A DNA stretch of 64,000 bases from Celeribacter baekdonensis (GCF_900102315.1 NZ_FNBL01000007.1:164999-228998); one strand, 5' to 3'; positions 21,092 through 30,508 are shown, numbered from the stretch's first letter. A program made the numbers and translations. The notes: generated from the letters alone by a model not told the origin.

Positions 21092-22273
21092 CTACTGCCC
21101 CTGTTCGCCGAGTGCGCGCAGGGTGCGGGTCAAATTGGCAATCTCGCCGCGCAGTTCGGCAAGGCTTTCTTGACGTCCCGCCGAGAGTTCTTCGAGGATG
21201 CGCAAAAGTTGCACATCAATCGAACGCAAGCGCATCCGGCTTTCGGCGTCAAAGGTTTCATCGCCCGCCTCGCGGGTTGAAAGCACGTCAATCAGGCGTT
21301 CTTGGCCCTCCGCCACACGCATCAGCATTTTATCGGTTGGCGTCTCTACCCCCATGCGCGCGACCATTTGGTCCACGGCCCCGGCCAAATCGCCCAACCG
21401 CGCCTCAAGGGCAGCGCGCGATCCATCCGAGCGAACGAACAGATCTTGCAGCGCCTCCATCTGTTGACTCATGTGATCCAAAACCACCGCCGCGCCGGAC
21501 ATGTCGCTGCCCTCACCGTCAGAGGCGGAAAAGCCGATGCGAGTGATGGTCGAGAGCCATTCTTCCAACTCGCGGAAGAACCGATTTTGTCCATGCGAGG
21601 CAAAGAGTTCAAGCATCCCGACCACAAGCGAGCCGGCAAGCCCCAAAAGCGAGGAAGCAAAGGCCGTGCCCATGCCGCCCAATTGACCCTCAAGCCCTCC
21701 CATCAGCTTGGTCAAAACGTCGGTCGCGTCCTCACCCTCTTTCGGGGTGAGCGAACGGATGGTGTCGACAAGCGCCGGGACCGTGGTGGCAAGGCCGTAA
21801 AACGTACCGAGAAGTCCAAGGAAAATCAGAAGGTTGGCGATATAACGCGTGATGTCGCGCGCCTCGTCAATCCGGGTTGCCACGGAATCAAGGATCGAGC
21901 GCGCCGACGTGGACGAGATTTGCGTGCGCGCGGTGCGGTCGCGCAAAAGGGCGGCCAAAGGCGCCAAAAGACGCGGCGCATGTTTGCCCGGCACATTCGG
22001 ACGCTGACCGGAAAACCGTTCGATCCAATTGACAGAGGCAACCAGTTGAACCACTTGCCAAAAACAGGCAAAAATGCCGATGACAAAGACAAAGGCGATG
22101 AATCCATTGAGGTAGAGATTGGCAAAAAACACCGGGCCGACCCGGGGCAGCGCCATATAAAACCCAAAGCCCACCAGCCCAAGCACGATGATCATCATGG
22201 TGATCTGACGTACGGGTTGGGAGAAAAAATTTTGCTTGGCTGCGCGCGGAAGCCTTTGATCCGGTTGGCCCAT
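21092..22273 (-). CDS. MotA/TolQ/ExbB-like proton-channel family protein
   Basis: This 393-residue protein has two N-terminal membrane helices (about residues 25-45 and 55-75), a third at YIANLLIFLGLLGTFYGLATT near 145-165 and a fourth at MGTAFASSLLGLAGSLVVG near 205. The LLGTFYGLATT and GMGTAFASSLLGL motifs are the MotA/ExbB channel signatures. A soluble tail of about 170 residues with helical, charged content follows. Partner of the downstream OmpA-domain protein (one-base gap). Probably an ion-driven cell-envelope device of unknown role. Confidence 0.85.
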   Translation of the reverse strand: MGQPDQRLPRAAKQNFFSQPVRQITMMIIVLGLVGFGFYMALPRVGPVFFANLYLNGFIAFVFVIGIFACFWQVVQLVASVNWIERFSGQRPNVPGKHAPRLLAPLAALLRDRTARTQISSTSARSILDSVATRIDEARDITRYIANLLIFLGLLGTFYGLATTVPALVDTIRSLTPKEGEDATDVLTKLMGGLEGQLGGMGTAFASSLLGLAGSLVVGMLELFASHGQNRFFRELEEWLSTITRIGFSASDGEGSDMSGAAVVLDHMSQQMEALQDLFVRSDGSRAALEARLGDLAGAVDQMVARMGVETPTDKMLMRVAEGQERLIDVLSTREAGDETFDAESRMRLRSIDVQLLRILEELSAGRQESLAELRGEIANLTRTLRALGEQGQ

Positions 22274-22359
22274 TGACCTTGTCCTGACCTGTCATTGCCT
22301 GTCAGGGTCACGATAGGCGAGGAACCACGATGTGCCAACACGCAATCGCGTGTTGTGGG

Positions 22360-22932
22360 CTATGCGTTTGGAATTTGGCGCACCATTTCGGCCAATTGCG
22401 TCAGGTCTGCATCCTCCATACCCAGTTCGGCCAGATGCCGCGCGGTGTTGAACAGGTATTCCGAGTTCGGCCCGCGTCCACCGGTGGCGCGCGCAATGAT
22501 CTCTGCTTGACGTGCAAGGGGAAGAGGCCCGGTGTATTGAACATGATCGGGATCGACAACATAGGCCAGAGACGGAACCTCACGCCCATCCGAGAGGGTC
22601 AACATCACCCGGCGCTCCAGATAGGCCGAGGACACCAATTCACGGTCGCGCAGATAGGCCAGCGTTTCAGACGCATGGTCACGACTGACATGAAAAGCCA
22701 AGCCGCGGCAGGAGGCGCGATCCTCCAGATCCAGCGCCAAAACAAGACCCGGTTCCTCAGGCGTGCCCCGGTGATGAATGGACCACATGCAAAAGCTGCG
22801 CGCATAACCGACAAGGACCGCAGGCACGCGCTCCGCAAAAGCAAAGCCCGGATTCCACATCAATGAGCCATAGCCAAAGACCCAAAATCCCTCTTGGTTC
22901 AAATCGTGATCCAACGTTATCCTGCTTTCCAT
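22360..22932 (-). CDS. Gamma-glutamylcyclotransferase, ChaC family
   Basis: This 190-residue protein begins its conserved region with FWVFGYGSLMWNPGF, the YGSL substrate-binding loop of ChaC enzymes that cleave glutathione to 5-oxoproline and Cys-Gly. The family motif RGTPEEPGLVLALD and the catalytic-Glu region around RELVSSAYLERRV are present, as are the late GPNSEYLFNT residues. The start is uncertain: ATG at 22932 or GTG at 22971, neither with a strong ribosome-binding site. Alone between the motor-like pair and the DUF2125 gene. Confidence 0.85.
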   Translation of the reverse strand: MESRITLDHDLNQEGFWVFGYGSLMWNPGFAFAERVPAVLVGYARSFCMWSIHHRGTPEEPGLVLALDLEDRASCRGLAFHVSRDHASETLAYLRDRELVSSAYLERRVMLTLSDGREVPSLAYVVDPDHVQYTGPLPLARQAEIIARATGGRGPNSEYLFNTARHLAELGMEDADLTQLAEMVRQIPNA

Positions 22933-23036
22933 TCTAAGGTCTTTTCGACGCTCCCCCGGCCCGTTAAACACGGGCTGAAACGGAATGAAAAGCCTTTGGC
23001 TCAGGTTGACCTGAGCGGGCCGCGAAAGGGCAACAC

Positions 23037-24038
23037 ATGCGCAAACTCATCTGGCTCGTCGTGATCACGGGGCTGGCCTATACCGGCTATTGGTTTATCG
23101 GCGCAAAGAGCACAGAAAAGGCGATTTCGGCATGGGCATCTGCGCGCGCCTCTGAGGGCTGGCAGGCCGAATATACCGACATCGACACCCATGGGTTTCC
23201 GCTGCGCTTCGACACCACCATCACCAAGCCGCGCTTTGCCGATCCGCGCACCGGTGTGGCCTTTTCGACCCCGCAGTTTGACATCCTGAGCCAAAGCCAC
23301 CGCCCGACCCGCATTCGCGCGCAGGTCGCGCAAACGGCCACATTGGCCACGCCGCTGCAACGGATGGAGATCACACAAGACACGGCCGAGGCGGAGTTGT
23401 TTGTCGAACCGGGTCCAAGCCTGACCTTGGATCATGCCTCCGCCGTGCTCAACGGCTTTTCCGTGACATCGAATCTGGGCTGGGGCGTGACGCTTGCAAC
23501 CGGGAATTTCAACACCCAGCGCGATATTTCTGATCCGTTCAAACATGATATTCATTTGACGGTTCAGGGACTTACCCCTTCCAAAGGCCTGATGGCATCG
23601 CTTGATCCACAGGGGCTTTTGTCGCATCAATTCGAGCAGCTTGAGTTGAGTATGACAGCCACATTCAACGGGCCATGGGACATTCACGCCCTCGAAGGCC
23701 CGCGCCCACAGCCGACCCATATTGACCTGACCAGCCTTTCGGCCAAATGGGGCAAACTGGATCTTCGTATGGCTGGGGCCTTTGATGTGGATGCACGCGG
23801 CTATCCCGTGGGCAAAATCGCGATCAAAGCGGTGAATTGGCGCGAGATGATCGAAATCGCCATTTCAACGGGCATGATCCCGCAAAATATGAGCAACCTT
23901 GCGTTGCGCGCGGGAGAGATGTTGGCCGGAATGTCAGGGCGCAAAGATACGATTGATGCCGAACTGACGCTGAAAGACGGCATGATCGTTTTGGGCTTTA
24001 TTCCGCTGGGCCCTGCTCCGCGCGTAGCGATCCGGTAA
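23037..24038 (+). CDS. DUF2125 domain-containing protein, membrane-anchored
   Basis: This 333-residue protein has an uncleaved signal anchor at residues 3-23 (LIWLVVITGLAYTGYWF). It then shows the DUF2125 pattern W.A...GW.AEYTDIDTHGFPLRFD and a string of alternating beta-like segments with VRVDV-like repeats, consistent with a periplasmic AsmA/DUF945-like beta-rich protein. The function is unknown; the family is common in alphaproteobacteria. It converges with the extensin-like gene three bases away. Confidence 0.8.
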   Translation: MRKLIWLVVITGLAYTGYWFIGAKSTEKAISAWASARASEGWQAEYTDIDTHGFPLRFDTTITKPRFADPRTGVAFSTPQFDILSQSHRPTRIRAQVAQTATLATPLQRMEITQDTAEAELFVEPGPSLTLDHASAVLNGFSVTSNLGWGVTLATGNFNTQRDISDPFKHDIHLTVQGLTPSKGLMASLDPQGLLSHQFEQLELSMTATFNGPWDIHALEGPRPQPTHIDLTSLSAKWGKLDLRMAGAFDVDARGYPVGKIAIKAVNWREMIEIAISTGMIPQNMSNLALRAGEMLAGMSGRKDTIDAELTLKDGMIVLGFIPLGPAPRVAIR

Positions 24039-24041
24039 ATG

Positions 24042-24809
24042 TCAGCGGCAATAACTGCCCCCGCGATACCGCGCCGTGTCGAAATGAAAGTGATCGCGGT
24101 GATGGCGATCTGACTCGGGTCCCAAGACAGTGCTAAACGGACCGCAGGCCGAACTGTGCAGCTTGCGCAACAGCTTACCGTCAATCCGCTGATCCCAGCC
24201 GGTGAGCACGGCCAAGGATTTGCCGTTGCGCAAAGTGAAGGCCGAAATGTCGATGGCGTGGCCCTTGGCATGTTCCGAAATTTTCGCACCGCTTTGGTTG
24301 TTGCGGGGCCGACACACATAGCTGGCCGCGATGTGCAATTCCGCCAGACCGCCGCCAAGCCGACCGATGGTCGGTTTCGCTCCGGTCTCAATCCATGTCC
24401 GCAGCGTTTTGGCAGTGGTGCAATCCACGATCGCCGGGGTGGACAGGCGCACACCCGCGACCTCGGTGATCTCGACAGGCTCGGAAATGCCGCACCCTGC
24501 GGCCCTGCCCCGGACCGCACTGATCGTCCGGCCTCGGATGTCGCTCATGTCACAGACCGAGCCCTTTTTGCCATAAGTCACCAAAGCCGCCGTCCCGCTT
24601 GGAAGACGCAATTTCGGACGCGGTTTGGGAACAGGCGAGGCGAAATATGCCGAAGGCACGGTCTCAACCATCGCCGGGGCGACAGGAACCAAAGGTCTGA
24701 TCGTTCCGGGACGTGGCAAGGGAATGGGCGAGCGGTCCATCTGCGCCCAGATCGGCTCGGCAACACAGGCCGAGATCAACGCAAGCGCTATGCCGACCCG
24801 CGCCTTCAT
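24042..24809 (-). CDS. Extensin-like family protein (secreted, M15-type zinc site)
   Basis: This 255-residue protein has a signal peptide ([20 protein letters not shown]) and a Pro-rich linker up to about residue 70. The C-terminal half matches the extensin-like domain (PF06904): CGISEPVEI, two Cys (VDCTTAKTL, YVCRPRN), SEHAKGHAIDI and HHRDHFHFD, which together look like the His/Asp/His zinc site of M15 DD-carboxypeptidases. Likely periplasmic and acting on peptidoglycan. Its ATG overlaps the tyrC stop by four bases. Confidence 0.8.
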   Translation of the reverse strand: MKARVGIALALISACVAEPIWAQMDRSPIPLPRPGTIRPLVPVAPAMVETVPSAYFASPVPKPRPKLRLPSGTAALVTYGKKGSVCDMSDIRGRTISAVRGRAAGCGISEPVEITEVAGVRLSTPAIVDCTTAKTLRTWIETGAKPTIGRLGGGLAELHIAASYVCRPRNNQSGAKISEHAKGHAIDISAFTLRNGKSLAVLTGWDQRIDGKLLRKLHSSACGPFSTVLGPESDRHHRDHFHFDTARYRGGSYCR

Positions 24810-25729
24810 GTGCCTTTTTTGGCGCGTCCAAAATCGGGAGCGTCCGTGTCCTGACCCGCCTCGATGATGCCGCGACGAATGGCGCGGGTGCGAGTGAAGT
24901 AATCGTGCAAATGATCGCCATCGCCGGTGCGGATCGCGCGCTGAAGCGCGAACAATTCTTCGGTGAAGCGCCCGAGAATTTCCAAGGACGCCTCTTTGTT
25001 GGTCATAAACACATCGCGCCACATGGTCGGATCAGAGGCGGCAATCCGGGTGAAATCGCGAAAGCCTGCGGCGGAGAATTTGATCACCTCCTGATCGGTG
25101 ACCCGGCGCAAATCATCAGCCACACCGACCATCGTATAGGCGATCAGGTGCGGCACATGGCTGACCACGGCACAAACGATGTCGTGGTGTTCCGGGTCCA
25201 TCCGCTCAACGTTCGACCCAAGCGCGCGCCAAAAACGCTCCAACTTTGCAACCTCGACCTCATCCACGCCCTCGGGCGGCACGATCAGGCACCAGCGGTT
25301 GTCAAACAGTTCCGCAAAGCCCGAGCGTGGCCCCGAATGTTCGGTCCCCGCCATCGGGTGCGTGCCGATAAAATGCACGCCCGCAGGCGTGTGCGGCAAC
25401 ACCGCCCCCAGCACGGATTTTTTGACCGAGCCCACATCAGTGACCACCGCGCCGGGTTTCAACACAGGTTCGATCTCGGCCATCACCGCGCCCATCGCGC
25501 CCACCGGCACGGCCAGCACGATCAGATCGGCATCCTTGACCGCCTCGACGGCACTGTCACAGACCCGGTCGACGAGGTTGATCTCGGCGGCCGTGTTGCG
25601 CGTGGCTTGCGAGCGGGCAAAGCCGGTGATCTCGCCCGCCACGCCGGCGCGGCGCATCGCCAAGGACATAGATCCCGCAATCAGGCCCAACCCGATCAGG
25701 GCGACCCGGTTATAAAGGACCGTGCTCAC
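24806..25729 (-). CDS. tyrC: Prephenate/arogenate dehydrogenase
   Basis: This 307-residue enzyme makes 4-hydroxyphenylpyruvate or tyrosine by NAD(P)-linked oxidative decarboxylation. The Rossmann motif is [12 protein letters not shown] near residue 8, followed by [13 protein letters not shown] near residue 120 (active site) and [13 protein letters not shown]. The start is the GTG at 25729, overlapping the hisC stop by four bases (GTGA). The open frame continues to 25810 but inside hisC. Without a test the prephenate/arogenate preference is open. Confidence 0.92.
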   Translation of the reverse strand: MSTVLYNRVALIGLGLIAGSMSLAMRRAGVAGEITGFARSQATRNTAAEINLVDRVCDSAVEAVKDADLIVLAVPVGAMGAVMAEIEPVLKPGAVVTDVGSVKKSVLGAVLPHTPAGVHFIGTHPMAGTEHSGPRSGFAELFDNRWCLIVPPEGVDEVEVAKLERFWRALGSNVERMDPEHHDIVCAVVSHVPHLIAYTMVGVADDLRRVTDQEVIKFSAAGFRDFTRIAASDPTMWRDVFMTNKEASLEILGRFTEELFALQRAIRTGDGDHLHDYFTRTRAIRRGIIEAGQDTDAPDFGRAKKGT

Positions 25730-26814
25730 TTTTTCTGTTCCCGAAACTGGCCGATCACATGGGCGACGCGGCGACAGGACGCTTCGTCCCCCACGGTGAT
25801 GCGCAAACAATGTGGCAAGCCATAGCCCGCCACCCGGCGCACGATGATACCGTTTTGTTTGAGGAAATCGTCACAGGCGTCGGCCTCCGCCTGATCCAGG
25901 AACCGCGCGAGGATGAAGTTGGCGCAGGAGGTGTCAGAGGGCACGCCCAGTTCCATCAAGGCCTCGGCCAACCACGCCCGCAAACGGGTGTTGTCATCGC
26001 GGCATTTTTCGACCCAATCGCGGTCTTTCACGGCGGCTTCTGCGGCGGCCAATTGCGGCTCGGACAGGTTAAACGGCCCGCGCACCCGGTTCAGCACGTC
26101 GATGATGTCTTTCGGTCCATAGCCCCAGCCAATGCGCACGCCGCCAAGACCGTAAATCTTGGAGAACGTCCGGGTCATCACCACATTGTCGCGCGCCTCA
26201 ACAAGGGCGGCACCGCCATCGAAGCCTTCGACAAATTCGGCATAGGCCCCATCCAGCACCAAAATCGCCTGGCTTGGAAGATTGGCGGCAAGACGGGAAA
26301 TATCGCGTTGGCCGATCATCGTGCCGGTCGGGTTGGCCGGGTTGGCGATGAACACCAATTTGGTGGTCTCATTGCTCGCCGCCAGAATGGCATCGACATC
26401 CACCACGCGCTCGCGTTCGGCCACACAGACCGGGGTCGCCCCCGCTGCCAGCGCCGAGATTTTATACATCGAAAACCCGTGTTCGGTATAAATCACCTCA
26501 TCGCCCACGCCTGCGTAAGCTTGGCACAAAAAGGTGATGATCTCATCCGAACCGACGCCGCAAATGATGCGCTCGGGATCAAGCCCATGCACGTCGCCAA
26601 TGGCTTTGCGCAAAGAGAAGTGATCGGTGTTGGGATAACGATGCAGCGTATGCGCAGCTTTGGCAAAAGCTGCCTTCGCACTTTCTGGCGCGCCGAACGG
26701 GTTTTCGTTCGACGACAGCTTGATCACATTCTCTACGCCGGCCACATGGCTTGTCCCGCTCTGATAGAGCGTGATGTCAAGGATGCCGGGCTGCGGTTCG
26801 ATCAAACGGGTCAT
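25726..26814 (-). CDS. hisC: Histidinol-phosphate aminotransferase
   Basis: This 362-residue fold-type I PLP aminotransferase has [15 protein letters not shown] near residue 31, [14 protein letters not shown] near residue 160, and the PLP-lysine in [18 protein letters not shown] (Lys at about residue 223). It converts histidinol phosphate to imidazole-acetol phosphate, and in this tyrC-linked context may also aminate aromatic keto acids. First gene of hisC-tyrC-extensin, each joined by a 4-base overlap. Confidence 0.93.
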   Translation of the reverse strand: MTRLIEPQPGILDITLYQSGTSHVAGVENVIKLSSNENPFGAPESAKAAFAKAAHTLHRYPNTDHFSLRKAIGDVHGLDPERIICGVGSDEIITFLCQAYAGVGDEVIYTEHGFSMYKISALAAGATPVCVAERERVVDVDAILAASNETTKLVFIANPANPTGTMIGQRDISRLAANLPSQAILVLDGAYAEFVEGFDGGAALVEARDNVVMTRTFSKIYGLGGVRIGWGYGPKDIIDVLNRVRGPFNLSEPQLAAAEAAVKDRDWVEKCRDDNTRLRAWLAEALMELGVPSDTSCANFILARFLDQAEADACDDFLKQNGIIVRRVAGYGLPHCLRITVGDEASCRRVAHVIGQFREQKK

Positions 26815-27011
26815 AGGTCCACTCGCGTTGAATTACCTGCCTCTCTTAGCGCCGCTTTTCGGCTAAGGCCAGACAGATGAGCACCCAAGCCTGTGCTGTT
26901 GCTCACACGCGTCGGTTTTCGCACACAGCGGACAGGCACTCCGCCGCATGTCAGGCGTGCCTGTCTTAGGTTTTGGCACTCCGCATATATACAAAAGACA
27001 GCTATATATGC

Positions 27012-27039
27012 AAAAGACCGCCCCGAAGGGCGGTCTTTC
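27012..27039 (-). terminator. Terminator of rpsD
   Basis: On the minus strand AAAGACCGCCC and GGGGCGGTCTTT form a strong stem with a short TTC loop, ending in T residues, about 25 bases past the rpsD stop. Confidence 0.85.
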
Positions 27040-27064
27040 AAAGTCTTTAGTCAATCGGCTCAGA

Positions 27065-27685
27065 TTAGTTCTGAGCGTAGAATTCGATGACGAGGTTCGG
27101 TTCCATGTGAACAGCGAACGGCACATCGGACAGGCCCGGACGACGGACGAATGTCGCGGACATTTTGTGGTGGTCTGCTTCGATGTAATCCGGCACGTCA
27201 CGCTCAGCCAATTGTGTGGCTTCGAGGACAACTGCGAGCTGTTTGGAGCGATCACGCACTTCGATCACGTCACCCTCTTTCACGCGGTAGGAGGGGATGT
27301 TCACGCGCTGGCCGTTCACGGTCACATGGCCGTGGTTCACGAACTGACGGGCTGCGAACACGGTTGCGACGAATTTCGCACGGTACACAACGGCGTCAAG
27401 GCGGGATTCGAGCAAACCAATGAGGTTTTCGCCGGTGTCGCCTTTCATCCGCTCAGCGTCTGCAAAGATGCGACGGAATTGTTTTTCGGTCAGGTCACCG
27501 TAGTGGCCTTTGAGTTTTTGCTTGGCGCGCAACTGCAGGCCGAAGTCGGACAATTTGCCCTTACGACGCTGACCGTGCTGGCCGGGGCCATACTCACGAC
27601 GGTTGACCGGGGACTTCGGACGGCCCCAGATGTTTTCGCCCATACGGCGATCGAGTTTGTACTTGGCAGACGTGCGTTTGGTCAC
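27065..27685 (-). CDS. rpsD: 30S ribosomal protein S4
   Basis: This 206-residue protein is a primary 16S rRNA-binding and assembly protein. It starts [20 protein letters not shown], has [17 protein letters not shown] and the S4 RNA-binding domain with [15 protein letters not shown] and [19 protein letters not shown] (read as adjacent pieces). The start is GTG at 27685 with GGAT(CC) upstream (AAAGGATCC); the frame is open to 27790 but residues there are not family-like. Own terminator. Confidence 0.97.
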   Translation of the reverse strand: MTKRTSAKYKLDRRMGENIWGRPKSPVNRREYGPGQHGQRRKGKLSDFGLQLRAKQKLKGHYGDLTEKQFRRIFADAERMKGDTGENLIGLLESRLDAVVYRAKFVATVFAARQFVNHGHVTVNGQRVNIPSYRVKEGDVIEVRDRSKQLAVVLEATQLAERDVPDYIEADHHKMSATFVRRPGLSDVPFAVHMEPNLVIEFYAQN

Positions 27686-27963
27686 GATCTGGATCCTTTC
27701 AGTTATGTGTGCTTCGCAACTTAGTCCGAAAAACGGGTCCCACTTTTCGGGTCGCAAATGCGTGTGAAAGGTGCTGTCCTTTGCGTCCACGACCTATCCA
27801 CGAGAGCGGAGGTATCGTTTCGGCCGACAGGCATCCCCTTGCGAGGGCCGCCAACACCAAATAGAGCACCGGCGCACATCTCTGCACACCGGATGGCGGG
27901 CTTATACAGGCGGGACTTGCGGAGTCAAGCGATCCCGGCGCAATTCACGTCAAAGCGCAAAAA

Positions 27964-29043
27964 TCACGCCACATTATGCAACATGATCGCCGCCTCTGCC
28001 GACGACAAGCTACGCCGGGCAGCGGGCCCATAGGCCTCATCCTGTTCTGACAGATGCGGAAAGCGTTCCAACAACCGCTTGCGTTGATCTTCGGCAATCT
28101 CACGCAATCCGGCAAAGCCCGGATGAAAACTCTCGGTCTCCAACCCGTTGGCGATGATCACCTGATGGGCGTCAAACAACAGATGTATATAATGAACCTC
28201 GCGCAGCGTCCGTTCGATCACAATGGAGCGGTCATTGACCAAATCCTTGGCCGCGATCAAAACCTCATCCGCATTGAACAACTCACGCGCCGCCGCGCCG
28301 CGCACGACCATCCGGTGCTGAGGCGACACGATCAAATCCTCATCCGGCTGCCCCATGCCCAAAGCATCGGCTTTCAACCGGATCGGGCGCAAATGCGGCA
28401 TCGCGTAAAGCCGCGCCCCCGAAATTCGCCGCCCGCCGGTCCAACGCAGAGCCTGCACACCATTGTCTTTGGTCTGAACAAGATCGCCTTCGCGCAGGGT
28501 TTCGACCGTGCGCGGGCCATCCGGCGTCAGAATATGTGTGCCTTGAGCAAAACAAATCACCGCGCCCGGCTGATGTTCCTCCGCCTCGCGTGCGGCGGCG
28601 ATATGGGTGGACACCACCCAAAGATCGGTGTCCTTTTGCGGCATTTCGCCCAAGAACATCAAAAGCGGCGCGCCCAATTCGGCGCTGTCAATCAAGGTGA
28701 TCTCATAGCGTTTGAGGCCATCGGTGACGTCAAACCCGCCATCAAACAGCCGCTCTCGCATATCCGTGTCATGGTAAATAGGGGCCCCCGCCAGCGCGGA
28801 CCCGATCAAACGACGCACAGATTGCGCCGCACGTTGATGTAATTCGGCGCGCCCGATCGCACCGTCGAGGACGTAGACATCGCGTGCGCCATCGACGCAC
28901 ACCGCATCCCCCGACCAGCGCCATGAGGCCCCGGTCCTGAGTGCGGAAAGGGGCGCATTGGTGAGGCCATCGACCTCCCCTTGCGCCCACGCGATGACAA
29001 ACGTGCCGGAAAAGCCCGTTCTCATTGCCTGTATGCCTGCCAA
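27964..29043 (-). CDS. Hint-domain protein (Hedgehog/intein type)
   Basis: This 359-residue protein carries a Hint domain (PF13403 type) at about residues 164-300: CFAQGTHILTPDGPRTVETL with the nucleophilic Cys at about residue 164, LREGDLVQTKDNG, LIVSPQHRMVV with the block-B His, and VHYIHLLFDAHQVIIANGLETESFHPG. The N-terminal part (1-160) has no recognised domain. Hint domains catalyse N-S acyl shift and self-cleavage; C-terminal residues after the domain are not a classic splice junction. Start could be 29043 or the ATG at 29025. Role unknown. Confidence 0.75.
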   Translation of the reverse strand: MAGIQAMRTGFSGTFVIAWAQGEVDGLTNAPLSALRTGASWRWSGDAVCVDGARDVYVLDGAIGRAELHQRAAQSVRRLIGSALAGAPIYHDTDMRERLFDGGFDVTDGLKRYEITLIDSAELGAPLLMFLGEMPQKDTDLWVVSTHIAAAREAEEHQPGAVICFAQGTHILTPDGPRTVETLREGDLVQTKDNGVQALRWTGGRRISGARLYAMPHLRPIRLKADALGMGQPDEDLIVSPQHRMVVRGAAARELFNADEVLIAAKDLVNDRSIVIERTLREVHYIHLLFDAHQVIIANGLETESFHPGFAGLREIAEDQRKRLLERFPHLSEQDEAYGPAARRSLSSAEAAIMLHNVA

Positions 29044-29370
29044 TTTTATTTTTTTATTGGCGCCACGCTAACACAGGTGATTCGAGCTGTTAACCTTTTT
29101 CTGGCTCTATTCTTGCGTTCTGGAAATCAAACAGGACCGGCACGTCGGGCCAAGCCTATCCTTTTGTTTTAAACCGCCGGATCAAACGAAAGTCTAAGCT
29201 GGCGCTGGTGCGCCATAGGACCAATGACCCCTCAGTGCCGGTCGCCGTGGCTCTGCTTGGCTCTGGATGACTGTCTCATCGTCACTCTTTGGTTACGTCG
29301 AGACAGGCATATGTAACGACGACCGGAATACAGATCCGCGGGCTTTTACGACCAATCCGGCGCACTGTCT

Positions 29371-29418
29371 CGTTTCTGGCACCGTTTCTGGCACCGTTTC
29401 TGGCACCGTTTCTGGCAC
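29371..29418. repeat. 12-bp tandem repeat, four copies
   Basis: CGTTTCTGGCAC occurs four times head to tail without mismatch at 29371, 29383, 29395 and 29407. Confidence 0.95.
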
Positions 29419-29428
29419 CGGGCACCGA

Positions 29429-29464
29429 CACTTCGACCGGCACTTCGACCGGCACTTCGACCGA
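29429..29464. repeat. 12-bp tandem repeat, three copies
   Basis: CACTTCGACCGG occurs at 29429, 29441 and 29453, the last ending in CGA instead of CGG. It lies 10 bases after the CGTTTCTGGCAC tract, so two different minisatellites sit side by side. Confidence 0.9.
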
Positions 29465-29546
29465 CACTATCGAATGTGGCCCAGACCCCATGTCTAACCT
29501 CTAAACCAGTGACTCTCAGAGTGGCGAATTTTCACCAATCGGCTTA

Positions 29547-29581
29547 TGTAATGGTTTTCATAGTAAATGAAAACCATTACA
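29547..29581. promoter_or_regulatory. 35-bp palindrome, probable operator upstream of secreted isomerase gene
   Basis: TGTAATGGTTTTCAT (29547-29561) and ATGAAAACCATTACA (29567-29581) are perfect 15-bp arms around AGTAA. Each arm resembles the LacI-type operators at 34618 and 40404 (TGTAATCGGTTTCA) but has GG in place of the central CG. It ends 54 bases before the ATG at 29636. Confidence 0.65.
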
Positions 29582-29635
29582 TTTTGATTCGTACGACTCC
29601 GTGGAGGGGGTCGCAGCATTCTTGGGAGGATTACT

Positions 29636-30487
29636 ATGACTTACAAATCGACCACCCTTGTGGCCGTTGTCGCCGCGCTTTGCGCCACCACCGCGCTCGC
29701 GCAGAACCGCGCTGTGTCGGACCTGCCGATCGCGATCCAGATGTATACGCTGCGCGATCATGGCACCCTTGAGGAGCAACTCGCCGCCGTCGAGGCCGCG
29801 GGCATCACCGCAGTCGAGACCGTGGGCTTTCAGAATCAGCCCGCCGACGCGCTGAAGGCGCTGCTCGACACGCACGGGGTCACCGCAATCTCGACCCATG
29901 CCCAACTTGCCGACCTGCGCGATAACCTCGACGAAGTCGTGGCCTTCAACGAAACACTCGGCAACAGCTATCTCACCGTGCCCTATCTCGCCGAAGACAT
30001 GCGCCCCACCGATGTCGCGGGCTGGACCGCACTGGGCGAAGAGCTGAAACAGATTGCCAACGAGATCGCCGACGATGGCATGACGCTCGCCTATCACAAC
30101 CACGATTTCGAGATGGTTGAGTATGATGGGCGCACCGCGCTGGAGATCATGATGGAGGCTGCAGGTCCTGAGGTCATGGCCGAGATTGATCTGGCGTGGG
30201 TCGATCGTGGCGGACTTGATCCTGCGGAATACCTCGGGCGCTTCGACGGGCGCGTCTTCGCCGTGCATGTCAAGGACAATGCCCCCGAGGGCGAGAACAC
30301 AGACCAGCGCGGCTTTGCCATTCCGGGTCAGGGCACACTCGACTGGGCGTCAATCCTGCAAGCCGCAGAGGATGCCGGAGTCCACTGGTACATCATCGAA
30401 CATGACCTGCCCGTGGATGCGGCGGTGGTGGCGAGCGAGGGTGCAGACTTTCTCGTCGAGATGCTGCCCGAAAGCGCGGCACGCTGA
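29636..30487 (+). CDS. Secreted sugar phosphate isomerase/epimerase family protein (TIM barrel)
   Basis: This 283-residue protein has a Sec signal peptide (MTYKSTTLVAVVAALCATTA, cleavage after ALA). The mature part is a xylose-isomerase-like TIM barrel (PF01261): IAIQMYTLRDHGT at the start, LAYHNHDFEMV with metal/acid residues near residue 157, MAEIDLAWVDRGG, VFAVHVKDNAP and a C-terminal IIEHD. The barrel is complete. Being exported, it cannot act on cytoplasmic sugar phosphates; I infer a free sugar or keto-glycoside substrate in the periplasm. GGGAGGA precedes the ATG. Likely member of the LacI regulon. Confidence 0.8.
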   Translation: MTYKSTTLVAVVAALCATTALAQNRAVSDLPIAIQMYTLRDHGTLEEQLAAVEAAGITAVETVGFQNQPADALKALLDTHGVTAISTHAQLADLRDNLDEVVAFNETLGNSYLTVPYLAEDMRPTDVAGWTALGEELKQIANEIADDGMTLAYHNHDFEMVEYDGRTALEIMMEAAGPEVMAEIDLAWVDRGGLDPAEYLGRFDGRVFAVHVKDNAPEGENTDQRGFAIPGQGTLDWASILQAAEDAGVHWYIIEHDLPVDAAVVASEGADFLVEMLPESAAR

Positions 30488-30508
30488 CACCCTCAGCCGG
30501 AAAAACGT

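Larger units (their letters stand above)
29044..29635. other. 592-base intergenic region with minisatellites and a palindrome
   Basis: No gene is supported. The region holds the promoter for the Hint gene on its left, two adjoining 12-base tandem repeat tracts (29371-29418 and 29429-29464), and the 35-base palindrome at 29547-29581 upstream of the secreted isomerase gene. A 69-codon minus-strand frame through the repeats only encodes low-complexity VEVP/GARN units and is not called. Confidence 0.7.

Noticed and set aside
19447..22273. Zorya defence system (ZorA/ZorB)
   Set aside because: The pair resembles ZorA/ZorB, but no ZorC, ZorD helicase or ZorE nuclease gene is near, and the neighbours are core genes.
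29371..29464. CRISPR array
   Set aside because: Units are 12 bases, directly abutting and without spacers; no cas genes are present.
29282..29491. 69-codon minus-strand frame through the minisatellites
   Set aside because: It encodes only VEVP and GARN repeats forced by the DNA repeats, with no ribosome-binding site or family.
29547..29581. Calling each arm a standard LacI operator
   Set aside because: The central CG step essential to the LacI/GalR consensus is GG in both arms, so it is reported as a related palindrome only.
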